Shown here piece after piece: positions 6,965 to 13,420 of a stretch of DNA of 13,420 bases. The notes under the pieces are model-generated. The model had not been told where the DNA came from, did not search any database, and saw nothing but the letters and a program-made list of their open reading frames with translations. Both the position numbers and the translations under genes were made by a program. Within the stretch, counting starts at the first letter, position 1. The number at the start of each line of letters is the position of its first letter. The DNA is from Oceanospirillaceae bacterium UBA1126 (GTDB lineage Bacteria > Pseudomonadota > Gammaproteobacteria > Pseudomonadales > Balneatricaceae), in NCBI GenBank assembly GCA_002312935.1, contig DCAT01000182.1:22002-35421 (forward strand). Direction: 5' to 3'.

Positions 6965-8008
6965 TATTTATTCTTACATCCCCCTAAGTTAATGGTTTTA
7001 ACCATGCAACACTCGCCTAGCTCATTGAGCTCTCCTAGCGTTTTACTTAAGCAAGATTTGCTGCTTCGCAGTCTAGCTTTTACTGTGGTTTATGCCACGG
7101 TTATTTTTGTGCTTAATAATTTTTTAAACTTCTGGGCGTTATGGCCAGGAGCAGTGAATACCCTACTCGGTAAATCACCTACGGGTCCGGCCACGGGCCT
7201 CGGATGGCTTCAGGTATTGAGCTATTTGGCAGCGCCAATTTTAGCAGCCATTCATGTCTCTAAATTACGTGCCGAAAGTTATCATAATCTTTCAGTTCGG
7301 GTCTCAGATTGGGCAGCCACAAGTATAAAAGCTGCTTTTTGGATGGTATTGTTGGTAGGCATGGCTGACATGTTAGTGTCTTTCTTGCGAATTGAGCTGA
7401 TGCTAGAGCCTATTGTTGGTAAAGGCCTCACCAGTGAATTAGGCAAACCCAAGTTTCGTGGTGCTTATGTACACCTCCCGTTAATGCTATTGGCATGTTT
7501 CATTGCCCTGCGCACTAAAGGGTTAGGCTTTATTTGGCTTTCACTGTTAGTGGTTGTGGCTGAATTTTTGATCGTTATCACACGTTTTGTTTTCTCATAC
7601 GAACAGGCTTTTATGGGTGATCTAGTCCGGTTTTGGTATGCTGCGTTATTCTTATTTGCGGCTGCCAATACCTTGCTGGTTGAAGGGCATATCCGTGTTG
7701 ATGTGGCCTATACCCACTTTAAGGCACGCACCAAAGCTTGGGTTAATATATTTGGGGTGAGCTTACTTGGGTTACCCCTTTGTTTTACTATTCTCACGCT
7801 GGGCATGTGGGATAGAACTAGTAGCATTAACAGCCCGTTACTCAGCGTAGAAGTGTCTCAAAGTGGCTATGGTATGTATGTGAAATACATCATGGTAGGT
7901 TTTTTAGCCATCTTTGCTTTTTCTATGGTTATTCAATTTTCAAGTTATTTGCTCAAGCACTTTGGTGTGCTTCGTGGTGAAACAGCGACAACTACGGCTA
8001 ACCCCTAG
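6959..8008 (+). CDS. dctQ: TRAP transporter small permease subunit (DctQ), long form
   Basis: This is the small membrane subunit that pairs with DctM. At up to 349 residues it is about twice the usual DctQ length. The canonical four-helix core is in the C-terminal half, with the signature LLVEGHIRVDVAY (about 239-251) after the RFWYAALFLFAAANT helix. The N-terminal half adds about three to four further hydrophobic segments (around residues 36-60, 83-97 and 122-145), as in the larger TRAP class. The start is uncertain. ATG 6959 has AGGTG seven bases upstream, but both lie inside a strong hairpin. ATG 6992 and ATG 7004 (MQHSPSS) are open alternatives with poor Shine-Dalgarno sequences, and the first 15 residues look unremarkable. 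The dctM gene follows after 11 bases. Confidence 0.88.
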   Translation: MPYLFLHPPKLMVLTMQHSPSSLSSPSVLLKQDLLLRSLAFTVVYATVIFVLNNFLNFWALWPGAVNTLLGKSPTGPATGLGWLQVLSYLAAPILAAIHVSKLRAESYHNLSVRVSDWAATSIKAAFWMVLLVGMADMLVSFLRIELMLEPIVGKGLTSELGKPKFRGAYVHLPLMLLACFIALRTKGLGFIWLSLLVVVAEFLIVITRFVFSYEQAFMGDLVRFWYAALFLFAAANTLLVEGHIRVDVAYTHFKARTKAWVNIFGVSLLGLPLCFTILTLGMWDRTSSINSPLLSVEVSQSGYGMYVKYIMVGFLAIFAFSMVIQFSSYLLKHFGVLRGETATTTANP

Positions 8009-8019
8009 GACACTCGGTT

Positions 8020-10680
8020 ATGGAACTTCTGTTTTTAGGAATCTTAGTCCTACTAATGATTACGGCACTTATTTCTGGCTTTCCGGTGGCATTCTCTTTG
8101 CCAGGATCCTCCATTATTACGATTGGTTTAGCTGCTCTAGCGGGATGGATTTTTGCTGACAATCCAGACGCTTACTTTCATGAAGGTGGCCCAGTGCAAT
8201 GGCTTAGTGCTGGGGTGACAAATTTTAGAAGTCTTTACTGGAACGTTGAGCGGGATACTCTGATCGCTATTCCGTTATTTATTTTTATGGGCATTATGCT
8301 ACAACGCTCTAAAGTAGCAGAAGATTTGTTAGTCACCATGGCTCAGTTGTTTGGCCCAGTACCTGGTGGTTTGGGCATTTCTGTCGTTATCGTGGGGGCA
8401 TTGCTTGCCGCTACCACGGGTATTGTTGGCGCAACGGTGATTGCCATGGGCATGATCTCTTTGCCGGCCATGTTGCGTAATAAGTATTCACACTCATTGG
8501 CCACAGGAACGATATGTGCCTCTGGCACCTTAGGCCAGATTATCCCTCCGTCGATCGTGCTTATTATATTAGCCGACCAACTCAGCAACGCAGCTGATCA
8601 AGCCAGTGCTATGCGCAAGGCTGCCTATCGTGAAATCACGGGTGAATTTTCCATGCCCTCAGTGCTGGATATAACTTCTGCCAGTGCTGGAGATATGTTT
8701 ATGGGGGCCTTTATCCCAGGCCTCTTATTGGTTGCTTTGTATATATTGTATATTCTTTTCACTGCTATCATCCGTCCTAAAATGGCGCCACCAATTGGCT
8801 ATTCTGGTGCTTATGACCGTCAATTCTTAGTCAAAGTATTAATGGCACTATTACCACCTCTTACTTTGATTTTTGTGGTTCTGGGATCCATCTTAATGGG
8901 AGTCGCAACGGTTAATCAGGCAGGTGCTGTAGGTGCTGTAGGCGCTATGTTGATGGCTGGTTACCGGTTGCATGACCGTGACGAAAAACGCTATTGGCCA
9001 GCATTTATAGCAATTTCAGCGGTCATTTGCTTAGGGTTTATTGTTGCTAATTTTAACCTTAATATAAAAAGCATAAATACTGATGAAGACCGCCTTGGCG
9101 TTACACTGGGTTTGATTGCTTCAGCAGCATTGCTCATGGCCATTGCTTGGAGTGGCTGGCGGGTATTTAAAACAGGCACTACCTTGCATGAAGTAATGGG
9201 AGAAACTGCTAAAACTACTTCTATGGTATTCATCATTCTTATTGGTGCTGCGATGCTCACGTCTGCCTTCCGCGCCTTTGGTGGAGAAGAGTTAGTGAAA
9301 CACATGCTAACAAGTCTTCCTGGTGGTTTTTGGGTGCAGTTCTTCGTAGTCATGGTCGTCATCTTTGTATTGGGTTTCTTCTTAGACTTTATTGAAATTG
9401 CCGTAGTAGTGGTGCCCATTGTGGCGCCAATATTGTTGGCCGATCCTAGCGCAAATGTTACTGCTGTATGGCTTGGGGTAATGATTGGTTTAAATATTCA
9501 AACTTCATTCCTCACGCCTCCTTTTGGTTTTGCACTCTTTTACTTACGGGGTGTGGCGGACCAAGTAGTGAAGACGCTGTCGATCTACAAAGGCGTGGTA
9601 CCATTTATTGGGCTGCAGATATTGGCGTTAATCATCACTGGTTTTTTCCCCAGTTTAGTTAATTACCTTCCCAATCGCACCTACCTTACTTCTGAATCAG
9701 CACCACCACCTATGAACCCCCGCATTCAGCCGTGTTTAGAGGAGCAAGTGCTTACTCTTTACGCCAATCAAAAAGTTAGTTTGGTAGCGGCCATAGATTC
9801 GATGGCGGCGGCAGACACAAGCTATGTGTCTTCCGCGGCAGCACAGATGTTAGGCGATAGTTTAACTAAGGCACGCCAGACATTTGTTAAAGTAGAAAGC
9901 ATTTATCAGGCTAAGGCTGAACTCACAGACTTCGAACAAAACTATGAGCCATTGCATCAGCAAGTGCGTGAGATCCAGCTTAATGTGCGTCGCAATAAAC
10001 GCTTGGTCGAAGACGCTAAGTTACAATTACGCCGACTTGATGATATTGAATTAAATGCTGATCGTAGATCTAGTTTAGCCTTACGTATTGATGAACTGGG
10101 GCTGTTGAATCAGCGTTTAGAAGCTAGCATTCCTGCAGTATGGGCAACCCAAAGGCCTATTTTTGAGAAACTCAACAAGGCAGAAAAGCAGTCTCGTAAT
10201 CAATATCGCCGCAACGCTGATGAAGCTTATGAAGGCATAACTGAGATGCGTTTGTGGATAACCCAAGCCCCTAAGTTAGCTGAGCTTGAACCTGGTGTGG
10301 CCGAACTTGCTGCTAACATTGACCAATTAGACGCCAAGGATGCGATGTCAGCGATTAAGCTACAAGAGCGAAAATTGGGGGAGTTTGCTGGTGTGAGCAG
10401 CATCAAGTCTAAACTCTCTAAAGCACGAAGGGCGCTAAAGGGCAGTAAATATAATCCAGAAAAAGCCATGGGCTACCATAGTGAAGCTATGGCTTTGCTA
10501 TCAGCAGAAATCATATGGAGAAAACGTGCACTAACTGACATGGTTCCAGCTCTGGTGAGCTACGACCTGGCGATTAAAGATAGCATCGGATTGCGTCTAC
10601 AAGAACGTATGAGTGATGATGTTGCCACCACAATCTCTGCGTGTATGGCTAGCCATAAGGATATCTCCTTACAATTTTGA
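8020..10680 (+). CDS. dctM: TRAP transporter large permease subunit (DctM) with a long soluble C-terminal extension
   Basis: This is the 886-residue transport-channel subunit of the TRAP system. Residues 1-550 are the DctM membrane domain. Motifs include IPLFIFMGIMLQRS (84-97), ATTGIVGATVIAMG (131-144), TLGQIIPPSIVLIIL (170-184), GDMFMGAFIPGLLL (224-237), ATVNQAGAVGAVGA (296-309) and LNIQTSFLTPPFGFALFYLRG (491-511). Extra segments (about 185-222 and 315-395, the latter with two more hydrophobic helices) place it in the large class rather than the 430-residue DctM type. From about residue 551 a PPP-containing linker leads into some 320 charged residues with heptad-like helices and no membrane segment, which I do not recognise. 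AGGA (8007-8010) overlapping the dctQ stop serves as Shine-Dalgarno. No internal start with a ribosome site is seen at the junction, so this is one fused protein. Confidence 0.93.
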   Translation: MELLFLGILVLLMITALISGFPVAFSLPGSSIITIGLAALAGWIFADNPDAYFHEGGPVQWLSAGVTNFRSLYWNVERDTLIAIPLFIFMGIMLQRSKVAEDLLVTMAQLFGPVPGGLGISVVIVGALLAATTGIVGATVIAMGMISLPAMLRNKYSHSLATGTICASGTLGQIIPPSIVLIILADQLSNAADQASAMRKAAYREITGEFSMPSVLDITSASAGDMFMGAFIPGLLLVALYILYILFTAIIRPKMAPPIGYSGAYDRQFLVKVLMALLPPLTLIFVVLGSILMGVATVNQAGAVGAVGAMLMAGYRLHDRDEKRYWPAFIAISAVICLGFIVANFNLNIKSINTDEDRLGVTLGLIASAALLMAIAWSGWRVFKTGTTLHEVMGETAKTTSMVFIILIGAAMLTSAFRAFGGEELVKHMLTSLPGGFWVQFFVVMVVIFVLGFFLDFIEIAVVVVPIVAPILLADPSANVTAVWLGVMIGLNIQTSFLTPPFGFALFYLRGVADQVVKTLSIYKGVVPFIGLQILALIITGFFPSLVNYLPNRTYLTSESAPPPMNPRIQPCLEEQVLTLYANQKVSLVAAIDSMAAADTSYVSSAAAQMLGDSLTKARQTFVKVESIYQAKAELTDFEQNYEPLHQQVREIQLNVRRNKRLVEDAKLQLRRLDDIELNADRRSSLALRIDELGLLNQRLEASIPAVWATQRPIFEKLNKAEKQSRNQYRRNADEAYEGITEMRLWITQAPKLAELEPGVAELAANIDQLDAKDAMSAIKLQERKLGEFAGVSSIKSKLSKARRALKGSKYNPEKAMGYHSEAMALLSAEIIWRKRALTDMVPALVSYDLAIKDSIGLRLQERMSDDVATTISACMASHKDISLQF

Positions 10681-10752
10681 GTATAGGCGGTGGATTGAGC
10701 TGAAGCGAATAGGGTAGAATGTTACCAATTGCTTATTGCTTCGGCTCAACCC

Positions 10753-11622
10753 ATGTCTACATCTAACCTCGATTTATTTAAAACTATCGCACAAGCCCAC
10801 CCGCAGTTACGCAAGTCTGAGCGTAAGGTGGCAGACTATGTTCTAGAACATCGTGCCAAGATTGTACAAATGCGTATTGTCGATTTAGCGGCGGCGGCAG
10901 CAGTAAGTGAGCCCACTGTAGTGCGCTTTTGCAGGGCACTAGACTTTCATGGGTTCCAAGATTTTAAGCTTAAACTTGCTCAGTTTGTAGGTGCTAATAC
11001 CTCTTATCAGCAATTTCGTCTAGATAGTCGTGATTCAGTGGAGCAGTTTAAAGAAAAGATTTTTGATTCCACGATGGGTAATCTAATGCGAGTAAAATCT
11101 GATTTAGATGCCGCTAACTTAGAGCAAGCGATCGTTGCTTTAGCTCAGTCTAAGCGTGTTGATTGTTATGGCTTTGGCGCTTCTGCCCCTATCTGTAGTG
11201 ATGCACAGCATAAGTTCTTCCGCCTCAATATCTCGGCTGCGGCCTATTCAGACCCTCACTTGCAAACGATGGCGGCTGTTACCTTGCAGCCTGGCGATGT
11301 AGTGATCGCAGTCTCTCAAACGGGCCGTACTAAAGATCTACTTCACACTACACAACTGGCGATGGATGCTGGTGCAACAGTTATTGCCTTGTGCCCAAGT
11401 GATACCCCTCTAGCTGAGCAAGTGCAGATTCCTTTGTATATCGATTTAGATGAAGACAAAGAACTCAACACACTCATGTCCTCCCGTATTACCCAAATGG
11501 TGGTGATAGACGTTCTTGCTGTAGGCGTTACTATGAAGCTTGGTGAAGAAACCATGACGCATCTCAAGACGATTAAACGCTCTCTTAAAAGTTTAAGGTT
11601 TCCAGTTAAGCGTATTAAATAG
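10753..11622 (+). CDS. hexR: HexR-type transcriptional regulator (MurR/RpiR family, HTH plus SIS domain)
   Basis: This 289-residue DNA-binding protein has an N-terminal RpiR helix-turn-helix (about 1-77, with VSEPTVVRFCRALDFHGFQD at 51-70) and a C-terminal SIS sugar-phosphate domain (about 120-260). It follows HexR closely in YGFGAS (139-144), DAQHKFFRL (150-158), AAYSDPHLQTM (163-173) and SQTGRTKDLL (188-197). Ser144 and Ser188 match the spacing of the two serines that bind KDPG in characterised HexR. Known HexR proteins repress or activate glycolytic, Entner-Doudoroff and related genes and release DNA on binding KDPG. Here it sits 72 bases after dctM, away from the usual zwf/edd/eda neighbours. 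The ATG at 10753 matches the family N-terminus. A TTG at 10729 would add eight residues. Neither start has a strong Shine-Dalgarno. Confidence 0.92.
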   Translation: MSTSNLDLFKTIAQAHPQLRKSERKVADYVLEHRAKIVQMRIVDLAAAAAVSEPTVVRFCRALDFHGFQDFKLKLAQFVGANTSYQQFRLDSRDSVEQFKEKIFDSTMGNLMRVKSDLDAANLEQAIVALAQSKRVDCYGFGASAPICSDAQHKFFRLNISAAAYSDPHLQTMAAVTLQPGDVVIAVSQTGRTKDLLHTTQLAMDAGATVIALCPSDTPLAEQVQIPLYIDLDEDKELNTLMSSRITQMVVIDVLAVGVTMKLGEETMTHLKTIKRSLKSLRFPVKRIK

Positions 11623-11648
11623 TATTGCTTTTTTCAGCACAGCAAAAG

Positions 11649-11681
11649 GACTATCTAAGCTTTATTAGCGCATAGGTAGTC
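11649..11681 (+). repeat. Inverted repeat downstream of hexR
   Basis: GACTATCTA (11649-11657) pairs with TAGGTAGTC (11673-11681) through nine pairs, one of them G-U, around a 15-base loop. It lies 26 bases after the hexR stop. No U-run follows, so it could be a weak terminator or mRNA-stabilising stem rather than a classic intrinsic terminator. Confidence 0.35.
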
Positions 11682-11854
11682 AATAGTCAGACCGTTTATG
11701 GTTTGATACTAGAAGTGTCAGCATGACCAGTATTTATAAGCAGCTTGTTAAACCTCTGGATGCTCTTATGCTGAATAAAATCAACTTTGCCAAGAGGGCG
11801 TAATAAAGCTCACCGTCTTAGGCATGAACTATCTGTTTAGTGAGGAGAATAATA

Positions 11855-12226
11855 GTGAGTTTGTCTTTAATAATGCGAATCAGTGCTGGCTATACCGGCC
11901 TATGGGTTTTAATGATGGCGTTAACTCCAGCAATGGTCGCTGGTGATCTATTTGGCGTTGAGTTAACTGCACCACTTCATGCACAAATGCAATTTACGGC
12001 AACAGCTGCAGCAGCTGTTGCCAGCATACAATGGATGGTACCTACATGGGCGCCAGCTAGTATGGCTAAATTTGCACGCTTAGCAGCTATTATTTGGGTT
12101 GTTTTTGCATTATTAAATGCATCACTAATATCCTCTGGCACAATGCTAGCCAGTGTGCAAAATTACAGTACACCTATTATCATGGCTGCTATTGCTTTGT
12201 TGTTATGGGTAAAATCTAGAAGTTAA
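11855..12226 (+). CDS. Four-helix integral membrane protein, unknown function
   Basis: This 123-residue protein is hydrophobic throughout, with four likely membrane helices at about 7-29, 41-60, 69-92 and 103-119, short loops, and a basic end (KSRS). I recognise no family motif. The start is decided by the ribosome site: GAGGAG (11842-11847) lies seven bases before GTG 11855. An upstream GTG at 11840 in the same frame overlaps that site and is unlikely. The protein would sit in the inner membrane. It is flanked by about 230 bases upstream and 154 downstream, so it is probably transcribed alone. No catalytic or transport residues stand out, so no function is assigned. Confidence 0.75.
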   Translation: MSLSLIMRISAGYTGLWVLMMALTPAMVAGDLFGVELTAPLHAQMQFTATAAAAVASIQWMVPTWAPASMAKFARLAAIIWVVFALLNASLISSGTMLASVQNYSTPIIMAAIALLLWVKSRS

Positions 12227-12261
12227 GTCTGTCAAGAATGGCCTGACTAGGGCAGCCCCTC

Positions 12262-12281
12262 TAACTGTGTCTAAACAGTTA
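12262..12281. repeat. Seven-base-pair dyad upstream of the methyltransferase gene
   Basis: TAACTGT (12262-12268) and ACAGTTA (12275-12281) are exact inverted repeats around a six-base spacer. The site lies 35 bases after the four-helix membrane gene and about 100 before the methyltransferase. No U-run follows, so a protein-binding site or weak RNA hairpin fits better than a terminator. Confidence 0.4.
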
Positions 12282-12300
12282 CGCATATCGACATATTGTG

Positions 12301-12306
12301 TATAAC
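12301..12306 (+). promoter_or_regulatory. Possible -10 box for the methyltransferase gene
   Basis: TATAAC preceded directly by TG resembles an extended -10 element, five of six matches to TATAAT. The -35 region (around 12278-12284, GTTACGC) is poor and partly overlaps the TAACTGT/ACAGTTA dyad, which would suit a regulated promoter. It lies 75 bases before the ATG. Weak evidence. Confidence 0.25.
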
Positions 12307-12380
12307 AGCCTATTAATGGGTTGTTTCAATTCATTTCAAACTACCCCACTCTTCTGCATTGTGGTTAAAGGAAAATAAAT

Positions 12381-13151
12381 ATGAAGTTTGAAGGTAGTGT
12401 AAGTCTGCTGCAGCAAAAAATGGCTGGTAGCAGTGCTGGTGTGGCGCGTCGTCTTGCAGTAATGAGTGCACTTAACCTGCAGGTGGGTAACGCTGTGTTA
12501 GATGTGGGTTGCGGTGCTGGACATTTAATTGAAGACATCGGTCTTGCTGTGGGTGCTAGCGGTAAAGCCTTTGGACTTGATCCGAGCGAAACTCAGTTAG
12601 AGGCTGCAAAAGTGCGTTGTGATGTCTTGCGTAATGTTGAATTCTTATGTGGTATGGCTAACAATATTGGCCTAGCTAATGAGTCTTGTGATGCAATTGC
12701 ATCCATTCAAACGTTAGACTATATCGACGACGTGGACGCTGCATTGGCTGAAGTAGCACGGCTATTAAAGCCTAAGTCTAATTTTGTTAATGTGTCTGTG
12801 TTGTGGGATAACTTCAAATTTTATGGGGCTGACGATAAGCTTAACAACATCATTCATGAAGCTTTTAAGTCTCATTGTCATCACCAAATGTTACCTATGG
12901 AGCTGCCTGGCAGATTGGCTAAGCATGGCATCAGTAACATTCGCACTGAGTCATTGGCTTTTGTGATGACCCAGCGCCACGAAAACTCACCCGCAACTTA
13001 TGCCGAAATGGTGCTTGCTAACTTTGCCATTAGTCAGGGTGTGGAAGAAGAAAAGGTACAACAATGGCGATTTCAATTAGAACAAGCAGAAAAAGAAGGT
13101 AGATTTGGCTTTACTAGCTTTCCTGTGCTTACCATGGGAAACAAGTTTTAA
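12381..13151 (+). CDS. Class I SAM-dependent methyltransferase, substrate unknown
   Basis: This 256-residue cytoplasmic protein has a Rossmann-fold methyltransferase core. Motif I is VLDVGCGAGHL (39-49), the acidic ribose-binding residue is D67 in FGLDPSETQL, and motif IV is CDAIASIQTLDYIDD (103-117). The post-motif helix and strand EVARLLKPKSNFVNVS (124-139) is also typical. The C-terminal third (about 140-256) is a less conserved helical region with HCHHQM (165-170) and probably forms the acceptor site. It is of the Methyltransf_11/25 type. The substrate could be a small molecule or a quinone-like compound, and nothing in the neighbourhood decides this. AAAGGA before the ATG, with about seven bases spacing, supports the start. 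No partner enzyme is adjacent. Confidence 0.88.
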   Translation: MKFEGSVSLLQQKMAGSSAGVARRLAVMSALNLQVGNAVLDVGCGAGHLIEDIGLAVGASGKAFGLDPSETQLEAAKVRCDVLRNVEFLCGMANNIGLANESCDAIASIQTLDYIDDVDAALAEVARLLKPKSNFVNVSVLWDNFKFYGADDKLNNIIHEAFKSHCHHQMLPMELPGRLAKHGISNIRTESLAFVMTQRHENSPATYAEMVLANFAISQGVEEEKVQQWRFQLEQAEKEGRFGFTSFPVLTMGNKF

Positions 13152-13211
13152 GATGCTGATTTACATAGATTAAATTCTAAATGACATGATTTATACAGCT
13201 GATTTCACTGT

Positions 13212-13268
13212 AAAAAAAAGTAAAAAAAGAGGACTCTAAGTGCTTTGAGCTTTACAAAAGCGTAGAGT
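13212..13268 (-). terminator. Minus-strand terminator-like hairpin with T-tracts, no gene assigned
   Basis: ACTCTA (13233-13238) pairs with TAGAGT (13263-13268), and GCTTT (13242-13246) with AAAGC (13257-13261). Read on the minus strand the stem is followed by two long T-runs (complement of the A-runs at 13212-13229). That is the shape of an intrinsic terminator for leftward transcription, but no leftward gene ends here. It lies upstream of the exported protein gene at 13299, so the A-runs may instead act as a curved or UP-type promoter element. Confidence 0.35.
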
Positions 13269-13298
13269 GTTGAAACAACAAATTGAATTGTAACCACA

Positions 13299-13420
13299 AT
13301 GAAAAAACCACTGTTAGCTGTTGTTCTTTTAGCGTTTTTAGCCCAAGCGCATGCCCACAAACCTGTTTTAAATGAAAGCTCAACATACCCTGCTGATGCA
13401 CCATACGAAATAGAAGAACC
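13299..13420 (+). CDS. N-terminus of an exported protein (partial, cut by window end)
   Basis: The first 40 codons are visible and run off the right edge. They encode a classical Sec signal peptide: MKK, a hydrophobic core PLLAVVLLAFLAQ, and a type I signal peptidase site AHA before His20. The mature part starts HKPVLNESSTYPADAPYEIEE, which is acidic and proline-rich and could be the start of a periplasmic or cell-surface protein. No family can be named from this fragment. The Shine-Dalgarno is poor (no clear purine run within 12 bases of the ATG). The signal peptide is the main evidence that the reading frame is real. Confidence 0.75.
   Translation, partial: MKKPLLAVVLLAFLAQAHAHKPVLNESSTYPADAPYEIEE

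Noticed and set aside
8343..8588. Long antisense frames inside dctM, uvrD, selO and hexR
   Set aside because: They are shadows of well-identified genes. Their translations are low-complexity (runs of Thr, Ile, Met or Ser) with no ribosome site or family motif.
9711..10680. DctM tail as a separate downstream gene starting at the ATG in PPPMNP
   Set aside because: No Shine-Dalgarno precedes that ATG, and the frame is continuous with dctM with no stop.
10729..10752. TTG start for hexR giving eight extra residues
   Set aside because: The ATG at 10753 fits the usual HexR N-terminus. The extra residues (LIASAQP after the start) are not family-like, and TTG has only a distant AGGG upstream.
1..13420. 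Mobile element, CRISPR, toxin-antitoxin or defence island
   Set aside because: No transposase, integrase, regularly spaced repeats, terminal inverted repeats or defence-gene motifs were seen. The identifiable genes are ordinary chromosomal ones.

Overview
The window looks like ordinary chromosomal DNA of a marine-type gammaproteobacterium. The signs are a moderate, slightly AT-rich composition, a HexR-type regulator, a UvrD with a full C-terminal domain, SelO, DTD, and a three-gene TRAP transporter of the large 2-oxo-acid/mannitol/chloroaromatic type. I see no rRNA, tRNA, transposase, integrase, CRISPR array or phage gene. The genus cannot be fixed from the sequence alone.

Layout, left to right. 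Bases 1-135 hold nested inverted repeats and a good promoter candidate in front of a small one-helix membrane protein (136-345). Next comes a two-gene plus-strand unit: a DUF1989 (urea-carboxylase-associated family) protein overlapping D-aminoacyl-tRNA deacylase (dtd) by an ATGA junction. Converging on it is a minus-strand unit in which uvrD (DNA helicase II) lies upstream of selO (protein AMPylase), nine bases apart. A 274-base divergent intergenic region separates uvrD from the TRAP operon: a Tat-exported substrate-binding protein, a long DctQ small permease, and an 886-residue DctM large permease. A strong hairpin sits between dctP and dctQ. hexR follows. The right end carries a four-helix membrane protein of unknown function, a class I SAM-dependent methyltransferase, and the first 40 codons of an exported protein cut by the window edge.

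How the parts fit. The TRAP genes form one uptake system: periplasmic binding protein plus two membrane subunits, normally driven by a sodium gradient. Binding-pocket residues resembling those of TakP suggest a 2-oxo acid or related carboxylate as substrate. HexR, which in known cases senses the Entner-Doudoroff intermediate KDPG and controls central carbon genes, lies directly downstream on the same strand. A link between carboxylate import and its regulation is plausible but unproven. The dctP-dctQ hairpin probably makes the binding protein more abundant than the permease.

The most unusual feature is the roughly 336-residue soluble, charged, helix-rich tail fused to the DctM permease (about 9670-10677). 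I do not recognise it as a known domain, and it is the best candidate in this window for undescribed biology.
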